Positions 51,601 to 63,600 of a DNA stretch of 64,000 bases are shown here, in pieces. A model generated the notes under the pieces. It was not told the DNA's origin and did no database searches. It saw nothing but the letters and a program-made list of their open reading frames with translations. Both the position numbers and the translations under genes were made by a program. Source of the DNA: Symbiodinium natans (Eukaryota > Sar > Dinophyceae > Suessiales > Symbiodiniaceae); assembly GCA_905221605.1 (NCBI GenBank), contig CAJNDS010002174.1:531099-595098 (forward strand). The letters run 5' to 3'. Numbering within the stretch: the first letter of the stretch is position 1; every line of letters begins with the position of its first letter.

Positions 51601-54600
51601 GTTGACGTCGTGTCGGAGCGTTGTTCCACAATACGCCTCATGCTAAGACATATCCCCCATTAGGGCCGGGGGAGCCTCCTAGCCCCAACACCTGAGCCCA
51701 CAGGGTTTAGGGTTTAGGGTTCACCACCCTTGAGGATTGTGTGAGCCATAGAAGGGTCGATGGTCCACATGTACCTTAGCGGCGATTCCAACCTTAAAGC
51801 CTATAAGCCTTATAGTAGCATCAGGTATGAACCCTGAACCCCTAAATGCTAAACCCAAAGCCCGAAACCTATACCTGAGTAGCACTGGAGTAGATGACTA
51901 GAACGCGGAGTATGCTCTTATTATGCCCTTATTCAGGATGTAGGTTCCGTTTAGAAGCCCCTTCAATCCAAAAGGGGCGCCCTTGTTATTCCTAGGTTGC
52001 TCCTGGGTCTAGATGATCCCCATCTTAAGGTTCATATACCCTAAACCCTAAACCCTAGACCCTAAACCCTAAACCCTAAACCCTAAACCCTAAACCCTAA
52101 ACCCTAAACCTTCATATACTCCCCTATAGGACCGACCAGGCAAGGATAGAAAGCCGCCTGGCCCGTCAAGAGGAGGCGCTGCAGAAGCAGCAGGTCGGCT
52201 TAGGGTTGAGGGTTGAGGGCTGAGGGCTGAGGGCTGAGGGCTGCGGGCTTAGGGTTTAGGGTTTAGGGTTTAGGGTTTAGGGTTTAGGGTTTAGGGTTTA
52301 GGGTTTAGGGTTTAGGGCTTCGGTGAGGGTGAGGGTTGAGGGTTGAGGGTCGTTGAGTGTTTTGGGTGCTGGAAAGTCGGTGGACGGGGTTCAAAGTTCA
52401 GCGCATGATATTTTCGTTCAGCTGGTTTCCCGCCCTTGTTTCTCCTTGCTGCATGTTTGTTATTGTACGTGCTTCTTATCTGTACCCCTGAACTCGAAAC
52501 CCTCTACCCTAAACCCTAAACCCTAAACCCTAAACCCTAAACCCTAAACCCTAAACTCTAACCGCTAGTCTTATTGATCTCACCAATTGCTGGGTTTTGC
52601 GCGGTTTATGAGTTGACAGTCGTGCCGGGCCTCCAGTTCGGACTGCAAACGCCAGTGTGGGCTCCAACCATGGCGTGCCCTGACCCTAAACCCTAAACCC
52701 TAAACCCCAAACCCGAGACCCTAAACCCTAAACCCTAAACCATAAACCCTAACCCTAAACCCTAAACCCAAGGCTCCCCGCTCAGCAGGCTGTTCAAAAT
52801 TGAAACTTCGGGCCCCCCTTTGCAAAATACTGCTTACGATAGGGCAACCCGTTATATGCACCGTTTCTCCAGAGCAACCGCATTTGGGGGTTTACGATAG
52901 TAAGGAACCCCTAATATAGACCCCAAATAGCAAGATCCCCTTCCTTTTTGGGACCCCGAAAAGGTCGTAAACCCCCATTTTATGGCTGGCATGAAAGCCC
53001 CCGCAGACGCTCAACAATGCCCAGCTGGAGCAGCTCTTGTCGCAGGCAGGAACGTGAACTTCTTCTAAGGCGGCCCCTAAAATTTAGATTTTAGGGTGCC
53101 CCAAAAAAGGGGACCATGATTTTGAGAAATGACTATATACTGTTTAGGGGGTATTGGGTTTAGGGTTTAGGGTTTAGGGTTTAGGGGTTTCGGGTTTAGG
53201 GCTCCAGAGCCTCAGAATTCGGGCACCCTAAAGGCCATCCACAGGCCACTGCGAAACACCACAGGCAACGTTTCCCACCTAGATTGCAGTTTAGGGTTTA
53301 GGGTTTAGGGTTAAGGGTTAAGGGTTTAGGGTTTAGGGTTTAGGGTTTAGGGTTTAGGGTTAGGGTTCTCATTCAAAGGTTGGGGGTGCGTGGCTCAACG
53401 TTACTCGGCTACTCCTGTAGTGCATCATGCATTCGATCACGCATCTTGTCGTCTGTCGTGCTTCCCTAGCCTGTCTAATGCCTGGCCTGTGTCGCGTCTG
53501 CTGTCTCGTGTCTTTTGCGTAAACCCCAAACCCTAAACCCTAAACCCTAAACCCTAAACCCTAAACCCTAAACCCTAAACCCTAAACCCTCAAGGGGTAC
53601 TTGTCGGCATTCCGGGTTCAGGACTGGGGATGCCAGGCGGCCGATACATTGAAACGTGCCCAACAAATGCTTTCCCTTCCGACTGCACGATCCTCCGTTC
53701 ACGGATTGCCCAGATGTTGAAATCTTCATAAACGTGCGCAAGACCACCGCATTTCGCGGAGTGGCGTGTGCATGCTCCCTTGGGGACCAAATGAACCCTA
53801 AAAGGGTTTATGGTTCATATAAACTTATATAGGAGTTATAGTAGTACAGGGTATGTGACAGCAATTTTAAGGTTCATTTGGTCCCCAAGGTCGTGACTTT
53901 GCAGCATATCGCAAAACCGTTGGCTCTGCCCCTGGCCTTAGCTCCAGACCCAAACGCATGTCTGAATATATAAATAGCAAACGAAGCTTTCCTACCAGAT
54001 AGTCCAGGGAAGCTCAACAGAGTGCGCCGCGCTGGCACACTGATTCTTAATGGGAGCCCAGGAAAAGGAAGCACACAGTGGTGACACTCGGAGGGCTTAG
54101 CGTTGGCAAGGGGGCCAGCCTACGATTGCTCCCTCGTAAGATAATGGCTATATCCCCCTTGGGAATTCTCTTGTGTTTTTGTTCATATAAAACCCAAGAG
54201 GATATTTAAAAAACATATGTTAGTTAAGGTTCTGAGGGGAGTCTAGTAGTGGCTGTTGAAGCCAGTATCTTTTTGTTAGGAGTTGATGGCGACGCACGCA
54301 AAGGAGGTCTGTGGCTCGTTGCCACGTGCTTCCGTTCGACAAACTTGCGCGCCATAGCTGAGCTGCTTGAAAGGTTTGACCGGGTAGGGTTTAGGGTTTG
54401 GGGTTTGGGTTTAGGGTTTAGGGTTTAGGGCTTAGGGCTTAGGGCTTAGGGCTTAGGGCTTAGGGCTTTGGATTGCGGGCGCCGGATCGAGGTGGTCGAG
54501 TGTACGGACGTTTTTCAGGTTGTGGGCGGCCTGGATGGGGCCGAGTGGTCCTTGCGGGGCATAGGCAACAAAATTCTTACTGGTGTCGGCGGTCGCTTTG

Positions 54601-57600
54601 GTCTGCGGGATTCTGGGGGAGCCACTAACGCGTGTTTTCGTTTGAGTCTTATCGACTTGGGCGGAGGTTTTGGGGTGTGATATGCCCGGTGTGAAGAGCC
54701 AATTTGGTCCTTGCATCCGATTAGGGCTTAGGGCTTTTGGCAATTTGGGTTGGGGTTCAAGGTTTATGGCGTTTGGGTTTAAGGTTTTGGGCGTTAGGGT
54801 GGCTTAGGGATTGTTTCGGGAGAGGACGGCATGAAGCTGGCGCCCTTGCTGGAGGACCTATGCTGGCGATGCGAAGGGAACAGCACAGTTCGCCATGTTT
54901 TCTAATTTTGCCTTCCACTCATTGGTTGATACAGCACCATAGAATTAAGAGGCAACGTATTGCATCAAACCATGTCCTAAGGACCCATATCAAGGGCTGC
55001 AGAACCCAACATCAGCACATGCATTCAGGGTTTCGGTAGGCTTTAGGGTTGAAAATCCTGAGCAAGAACCCTCGCAAGCCAATTCCAATTCCTTCTGCAA
55101 AAAGTTTGCATGCAAGACGCGCAATGTAACATGAGAGAATCCCTGGCCCCGAGTGCTTTCATCCTGCTCTCGGAAGTGTAAAACCTTAAACCCTAAACCC
55201 TAAACCCTAAACCCTAAACCCTAAACCCTAAACAGTAGGTGGTTCAGGGTAGTAGGGGCATAGGGTTTAGCGTATCAGGGTATGAGCTGGGGCGGGCAGA
55301 AGGATTGCGGACTTGAGGTTGCCGATCAGAAGTTGGGTTTAGGGCTTAGGGCTTGTAGTTCGGTTTAGGGTTTAGGGTATAGGGTTTAGGGTTTAGGGTT
55401 TCGGGTTTAGTGTTTAGGGTTTTGGGTTTAGCTTCCAACCTTAGTTTTTCACATCGTTTCATCGTTCGCTCGGCCACACCACAAGAGCAACTCAAAGCGT
55501 CAACTTGCATCCGACCACATCCTACCATAGCTGACTGCTTACACACGTTTGCAGGCTGTTGTCTCCAACCTCTGCCAGCTTGTGCTGGGAAACCCCCAAA
55601 ACCTGCAGACCACAAACAACGAGCTGTTAAACTCATGGGTGCCCCTAATACCCCCTCTATACTACCCCCCTTTCTCTTAATTTCCCCCAGAATTAAGCCT
55701 GTTCAGGGAGAATTAAGCCTAACTCAGGTTATTTAAGGGGGGAAGCTGGGGGGGTGGGGGGGGGGGGTAGTGTAGCGGGGGGTAAACCCATGAGAAACCC
55801 TAAGCTCTGAGCCCGAAACCTGCGCCCGTTCACCAACGCCGCTGTTGACCTAAACCCTAAACCCTAAACCCTAAACCCTAAACCCTTTACCAGGACTCCT
55901 CGACCAGCCTCGTCAGATTCTTGAATGATGGTCCGGCCCCAATGCTGCGATTTTCAAGCTTCTTACTTAAAGGCTCCTATAATGTAATTCCCCCCTGTTT
56001 GTGGGTGTGGTGTACTATAACCCCTCTACATCACTAGCCCAAAGAGGAACGACATTGAAACCGTCTGAGAATTTCGGCCGAAGGGCTGCAGACGTAAGTT
56101 TGACCTATTCATACCTGTGGCTTTAGGTCCCACCAAATAGATACCCATAGTCTTGAGGGTTTTGGGCTTTTAAGACCGCAAAGAGACGGCATTTTGGACA
56201 CTCTGGGATAGGGGTTGAACGGTCCAGCAAGAGGTTTCCCTGGCACGGCCTTTGGTTCATGACAGGGTTTATTAGGGTTGTTTAGGGTTTAGTGTTTGGG
56301 GTTTAGGGTGTGGTTGCTTCTGTGTAGCATCGGGGACAGGGGAGAGCTCGCGCGAAGACTTTTCAAGGAAGCCGTTTCGACCATTAAAGCCCGCAAGCCA
56401 GCATCATAGGAGCTGAGGGTTTTTCTTGTTCAGAAGTTGTTGGCCCCCAGAGTCTTATCCCTGCATCTTATCAGGCCCGACTTATCTCTTCTGGGAACTC
56501 CTCTATGGGGCTCTTGGTTACTCCAAAGGCTCGCGGAGCCTCCCTAAAGGTTCCATCCACAGTCGCACAGCACGCACCTACAACATAGTGACTGTGCTGA
56601 GCCGTAATCCTGAATCCCAGATCCTGGGAGAAGACCCAAATCTTCCAGAGAAGACTTATAGCCCCAATTCCCGAGGCAGTGCGGGGAAGTTTTCCTCTCA
56701 AGGATCCCGGAATCCATGCATCACTCTCGTTCGGAGTACCTGCAACATAAATCGCCCATGGCTCTCCACCCCCAACACCCCAACACCCTAAACCCCAATA
56801 ACACACAAAGAATCCCTAAACCCTAAACCCTAAACCCTAAACCCTAAACCCTAAACCCTAAACCCTAAACCCTAAACCCTAAACCCTAAACCCTAAGCCC
56901 GAAAGAGAGGCCTCTCTGCCGTCACGGATCGCTTCGAGAAGAGCTCGGAGAGCCTGAGGACGGTCGTCCGAGAATCAGGGTTTAGGGTTTAGGGTTTAGG
57001 GTTTAGGGTTTAGGGTTTAGGGTTTAGGGTTTAGGGTTTAGGGTTTAGGGTTTAGGGTTTAGGGTTTAGGGTTTAGGGTTTAGGGTTTGGGGTTACCTAG
57101 GCATGTTGTGACTTGGATGTCAGTGACGTTCGTTCTCTTTTCGTGTTTGCGAGTTCGAGGCTCATGACTCATGGGTTTAGTTGTGCTGCTCCGGGATGTT
57201 GCAAGGATGGGGTTTCAGGGGATTAGGGTGGGTTGTAGATACATCAAAACATCAGACATGGAGCTTCTGGGAATGTTGATCCCCCACTTGAGAGGATGCG
57301 CCCTAAACCTAAACAAGCCCTAAACATGCGATGAAAGGGCAGCCACAACCAAATGGATCAGAACAGACGCCTGGAACCCCCTAACCCCTGAACCCAGTCG
57401 GCTTAGGGTTTAGTTTCTAGGGTTTCTAGGGTTTCTAGGGTTTCTAGGGCTTAGTGCAACCCAATGAGGCCCATTTACGAGGCTTTCGGGTTTCGACGGG
57501 CGGCTCAGCCTTTGCTTTCTGGGGTCTGGCAAGCCTCCGTTCTGGACCGGAGTATGAGAGGGGAAGCCCAGGGAACAAGTATACACTGAACCCTGAACCT

Positions 57601-60600
57601 TGAACCCTCAACCCTAAACCCTAAACACTAAAAACCCTAAACCCTAAACCCTAAACACTAAACCCTAAACCCTAAACCCTAAACCCTAAACCCTAAACCC
57701 TAAACCCTAACAACCCTAAACCCTAACAACCCTAAACCCTAACAACCCTAAACCCTAAACCCTAAACCCTAAACCCTAAAAACCCTAAACACAAAGCCCC
57801 ATGGCCGCCAAGCTGGAGGAAGACTGTGCAAGCCGACCTGGCGACGATCAACGGCCGTTGTGAGATCATGACGGACGCGGTGCATGAATGCAATCGGTCT
57901 CAGGTCCAGGTGGGGGTTTAGGGTTTAGGGTTTAGGGTTTAGGGTTTAGGGTTTAGGGTTTAGGGTTTAGGGTTAGGGTTTAGGGTTTAGGGTTTAGGGT
58001 TTAGGGTTTAGGGTTTAGGGTTTAGGGTTTAAAGGGTTTAGGGTTTAGGGTTTAGGGTTTAGGGTTTAGGGTTTAGGGTTTAGGGTTTAGGGTTTAGGGT
58101 TTAGGGTTTAGGGTTTAGGGTTTAGGGTTTAGGGTTTAGGGTGGTTGTGAAAAATTTGGATCCCTATATTAGAATGATCCCTATTATAATACGGCACGTA
58201 GAGATATTTAGGGTACCCCAAAAGGGATCATAATTTTGACCACTACCCATTTAGGGTTGAGGGCTTAGGGCTTAGGGCTTCTAAGGGTGGTTCTCTAAAT
58301 TAGGGCCTTTTCTTTTTTTTTGGGGGGGGGGGGGGCGGGGGGGCGGGGGCGGGGGATTAGAAAGGGGACACAAAGGGAGACCCGAAGTTGCCGACCCTAA
58401 ATTTGAACCCTAAACCCTAAACCCTAAACCCTAACCCTAAACCCTGAACCCCTGGCAGGCGCAGGAAGAGCTCCGCCATTTCCTGCGCCGCTTCCAGCAG
58501 GAGCTTCAGTTTCTCCAGCCCGCTCAGGACCCGTGTGACATGCCAACGTTTAGCCGAGGGCTCAGGGATGCTTAGGGGTTTAGGGTTTATAGGGGTTTAT
58601 GGGGGTTTATGGGGTTTACAGGGGTTTATGGGGGTTTATAGGGTTTATAGGGTTTATAGGGGTTTATGGGGGTTTAAAGGCTTTACAGGGTTTATAGGGT
58701 ATATAGGGTTTATAGAGGTTTATGGGGGTTTATAGGGTTTATAGGGCTTTATAGGGTTTATAGGGTTTATAGGGGTTTATGGGGGTTTATGGGGTTTACA
58801 GGGGTTTATGGGGGTTTATAGGGTTTATAGGGGTTTATAGGGTTTATAGGGTTTTATGGGGTTTATAGGGTTTTATAGGGTTTATAGGGTTTTATAGGGT
58901 TTTGTAGGGTTTATAGGGTTTATAGGGCTTTATAGGGTTTATCGGGTTTATAGGGTTTATAGGGTTTAGGGAGATTCGGGCTCATGGATGTTTGGGGCTC
59001 AGGGATGTTTAGGGGTTTTGGGCTTAGGGCCGTTTAGGGTCTCTGGGGTTTGGGGCTTGGGGCGGCGATGCTGGGGGAGATTCTGGAAGAGCGAGAGGAG
59101 ACACCTGAGTGAGTTGCTGGCTGTAGAGACGGTTAAGGGGGTGGGGGTGGACCCTTTTCAACCCCTAAACCCCAAAACCCCTTCAAACCCCAAAATCCTT
59201 AAATCCCTAAGCCCCTAAACCCCTGAACCCCTAAACCCCTGAACCCCTGAAGCCCGAAACCCCGAAGCCCGAAACCCTGAACCCCTACCTGGACCTCCAA
59301 AGAATGTCAAAAGATAGCCCAAACACCCATGCAAAGGGCAATTGTTTTTAAACCCGAAACCCGAAACCCGAAACCCTAAACCCTAAACCCGAAACCCGAA
59401 ACCCGAAGCCGTACGCGAGGATGTTCCTGTGGATGTGTCGCCGGAGCTTCAAGAGCTGCGAGGCACTTGTGTTAGACGTTTAGGGTTTAGGGTTTAAATT
59501 TAGGGTTTAGGGTTTAGGGTTTTAGGGTCTAGGGTTTTAGGGTTTTAGGGTTTTAGGGTTTTAGGGTTTTAGGGGTTTAGGGGTTTAGGGGTTTAGGGGT
59601 TTAGGGTTTTAGGGTTTTAGGGTTTGAGGGTTTTAGGGTTTTAGGGGTTTTAGGGGTTTAGGGGTTTAGGGGTTTAGGGTTTTAGGGGTTTAGGGGTTTA
59701 GGGTTTTAGGGCTTTTCATTGTTTGGGGTATGTTTAGGGTTTAGACTATTTCGGGTTTAGGGTGTTAGGGTGTTAGGGTGTTAGGGGTTAGGGTGTTAGG
59801 GTGTTAGGGTGTTAGGGTGTTAGGGTGTTAGGGTGTTAGGGTGTTAGGGTGTTAGGGTGTTAGGGTGTTAGGGTGTTAGGGTGTTAGGGTGTTAGGGTGT
59901 AGGGTTTAGAGTATTTTAGGGTTTAGGGTTTAGGGTTTAGATGCAGCCTCCCGATCTGACTGCTGGTCTCAGCTTGGGTTTTGCACATTTGCTGTCGCTC
60001 GAAGCACGAAATTCTCCAAATGCCCGGCAACATAAGGTCGCCTGAAGGAAAGGGCCTAGGGCTGAGGGTTCTAGACCAACAAACCCTCCAAAATCCTCCG
60101 AAACCCTCGAAGAACCTGCAAAAATGCCATCCAATTATAAAGCAACCCCCGCCCCACCCCTCCCAAACAAAGCATCCGAACGCAGGCTCGGTGGAAGGAG
60201 GGTTCAACCACCTTTCCGATCGAATGCTCATCCTCCGACAAGAGCTCATGGAGGCGAGTTTGTGGCTGGGAAACGAGGTTTTTGGGTTGAGAGCCCCCAC
60301 CCTCCGCTTACTTCTGATCATTCCCTAACAGTAGTTCGGGGTCTAGGAAGACTTTATAGGGTTCAACGTTAAGGGGGCCGGGGAGCCTGACCCGACAGAG
60401 CTCGAAGTCTTTTCCGAATGTTGCGCGGAAGTAATGTAGGGGTCGGACTAATTACGAATAGTATCCCCTTATCGTCCCTTTATAGACATCGAATTACCAA
60501 TAGTATCCCCTTATGGTCCCTTTATAGATATCTACTTACTAGTAGTATCCCCTTATGGTCCCTGTATAGATATACTATAAGAAAAAACCCCAAGCCCTGG

Positions 60601-63600
60601 GGTTGAAGGGCACCGAAACAACCCCTCAGACGTGGAGCCAGCACCCAGGTCTATTCCATTGTAGCCGACCTCGGAGCTTGCCGTGAGAAGAGCTTCTATG
60701 AGGCTCGGTTTAGGGTTTAGGGTTTAGGGTTTAGGGTTTAGGGTTTAGGGTTTAGGGTTTAGGGTTTAGGGTTTAGGGTTTAGGGTTTAGTGTCTAGGGT
60801 TTAGGGTTTGGGGTTCAGGGGTTACACGTGCCGATGGAACAACTCGCAAATTCTGCAGGTGGCTTTGCAGTGCATTCCTTGTCCTGGGTGGTGACAATCT
60901 CTTTGCACCAGCCCTCGGGTCGAGAGTCTTAGGTTTTAGGGTCTTAGGGTCTTAGGGTCTTAGGGTCTTAGGGTCTTAGGGTCTTAGGGTCTTAGGGTCT
61001 TAGGGTCTTAGGGTCTAGGATCTTGGGGTTTAGGCTTTAGGCTTCAGGGTTAGGTCTCGCAACCCATTCGGCGATTCTGCATCCGAAAAAGGTTGGTGCA
61101 AATCCTACATCCGACGCAAGCCGATAGCTCTACAACAACCTTCCCCAACGCCTGAACCCATGGTCACGGGTCTTGGGATTTGCCTAAACCCTAAACGCTA
61201 AACCCTAAACCCTAAACCCTAAACCCTAAACCCTAAACCCTATAGCCTAAGCCATCGTCTGCCCCTTGAAAACCCCCGAGCTGGAGTCCTCAACCATGCC
61301 GGCACCCCGATCGCCACACACCCCTACTTGGAGGTTCCTCGATCAGTGTTAGGGATCCTTTTTACTTTTTGGGTTATGGGCTTTCTTATGTATGAACAAA
61401 AAGGATCCTTTTTTCTTCCTAGGGGAACAGGGATTAAGGTTCATGGCACTTATTAACCAGTTATATTACGATTGGTTATTGTATTTGTAACCCACATAAG
61501 TCCCTTAAGTGCCCTAATATGGCTATAAGTACAAGTCTATGTACAGTCTTGTACTACAGTTGGTTTTGAATACACTTATTAACTGTATTTACAACCCACT
61601 CATAAGCCCCTTGAGTGCCTTAATATGGTTATCAGTACAGTTATAAGTGGTTAAGAAGTACCATGAACCTCCAAGTACCAGGAGAGGGGGACACAGAAGT
61701 CCGAGGCCGTGGGTCGGCAAAGTCGTGAGAGCGTGGTGGCCCAGCATTGCGACATTTTTCCGGTGACTTTTCGAAAAAATCTCTTCAGGCCTACCTGGTG
61801 CCCTATTTACCTACAGTTTATAGGGGGTGCTTATTACTAAACTGTAGGTAAATATAGGGTCCCAGGTATACACCACCAGTGATTTGCCCTCACCCCAGAC
61901 TATTGAGCCTACGTCCGCCCCGTAAGGCCAGTGAGATTGAAGGATAAAACAGGGCACCCTCTGAACGGCCCAAACATGGTACCCTTTTAACGGCCCATAC
62001 TAAGGAGCCATGTAACTACTAAATCCCAAAAACCCTAAAACCTTAAAACACTAAAACCCTAAACCCCTAAAACCCTAGAACCCTAAAACCCTAAAATCCT
62101 AAAACCCACAAGCCCTAAAACCCTAACCCCTAGAGTCTAGACCCTTACAAAGGGTACGCCAAATTCGGCAACGACCCATGTGGAGAGTCTTCTAGGCCTG
62201 AGGGGATGGATTGTCGTCAAATGTTTCGGATTGGCAGACCTCAGCCTCTGTATGGGGTTTGGGGTTTGGGGTTTAGGGTTTAGGGTTTAGGGTTTAGGGT
62301 TTAGGGTTTAGGGTTTAGGGCTTAGGCTTGAGGGTTGTTGCCACGGAGTTTCCTCAAGGCCTGAGCTCTTGAAGCCAACCAAAGACCTTGAGCCCGCCAC
62401 ATGGCACCCAGGGTCTTGCGGCACGACCAAGTGGTGACCCTGAAGCCCCCTGAAGCCCCCCCCCCCTAAACTCCCCCAAACCCTAAACCTTTAAAACCGT
62501 ACCCTAAACCCTAAACCCTATAAACCCTAAACCCTATACACCCTAAACCCTGTAAACCTTAAACCCTAAACCCTAGAAGCCCTAAAACCTAAACCCTCAA
62601 CCCTATAAATCCTAAAGAGCCCTGCTGTCTGAAGAAGCTCTAAGCTCTAACGTCCGCTGCAAGGTCTCCTGGCAGAGCGCACTAAACCCTATAAACACTA
62701 AACCCTGATTTCTAAACCCTAAACCCTAAACCCTAAACCCTAAACCCTAAACCCTAAACCCTAAACCCTAAACCCTAAACCCTAAACCCTAAACCCTAAA
62801 CCCTAAACCCTAACCCTAAACCCTAAACCCTAAACCCTAAACCCCAAAGAGCCCTGATGCAAGGTCTCCTTGCAGAGCGCAGCCGACATCACAGCTCTGA
62901 GATCCAGTGCCCTGAGTGCAGGAACAAGGGGTCTCAGGACTTAGGATTTTTTGGGGGGGTTTGGGGTTTAGGGTTTAGGGTTTAGGGCAAGGGTTTAGGG
63001 TGTAGGGTTTAGGGCCCGGGTGTACAGGGTGAACCCTCAACCCCACGCGCGAAACCCTAGCCCTACATGCCCTGAGCCCTAAACTCCCAGGCCCTGTTTT
63101 GGTTTTGTCTACGTGGCCTAGTTCGGACCCTAGTTAAAGTAGCTGCCAACTTGGAGACGACTGCTTGGGGTGTTACATTGGGTTTAGGGTTTAGGGTTTG
63201 GGGTTTAAGTTCACCCTTTAGCATTTGCAATTTGGTAGGAAAGATGCTGTCTAACATACCGGTTGCGGCAACTGCAACTTGAAGTGCTAAGGGCTTTACG
63301 GACGTCATGGAGAGGTGTACTACAGGGGTCGGAGAATTACGAGTGGTATTCCCCCCCATATGGTCCCTACACACTCAGTTATGCCGTCCTAACCCCCGCC
63401 AAAACCCTATTCTAATCATTAAGGCCCCTATAGTATCCAGGCTAGGATGCCCAGTAGTACCCTTATTCCCTTTTTGGGGGGTTTAGGTTCCCTTATAAAC
63501 CCCTTTAAGCAAAAAAAAAAGGGCACCCTTTTTAGGCCTTGGTTACTGGGCAGCCTAGTCATCAAGGCCCCTAGAGTATGGAGGTCAACATGTTTGCACT

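Noticed and set aside
58535-58735. ORF with VYGGLWGLQGF-type repeats
   Set aside because: Translation of the GGGTTTATA variant array.
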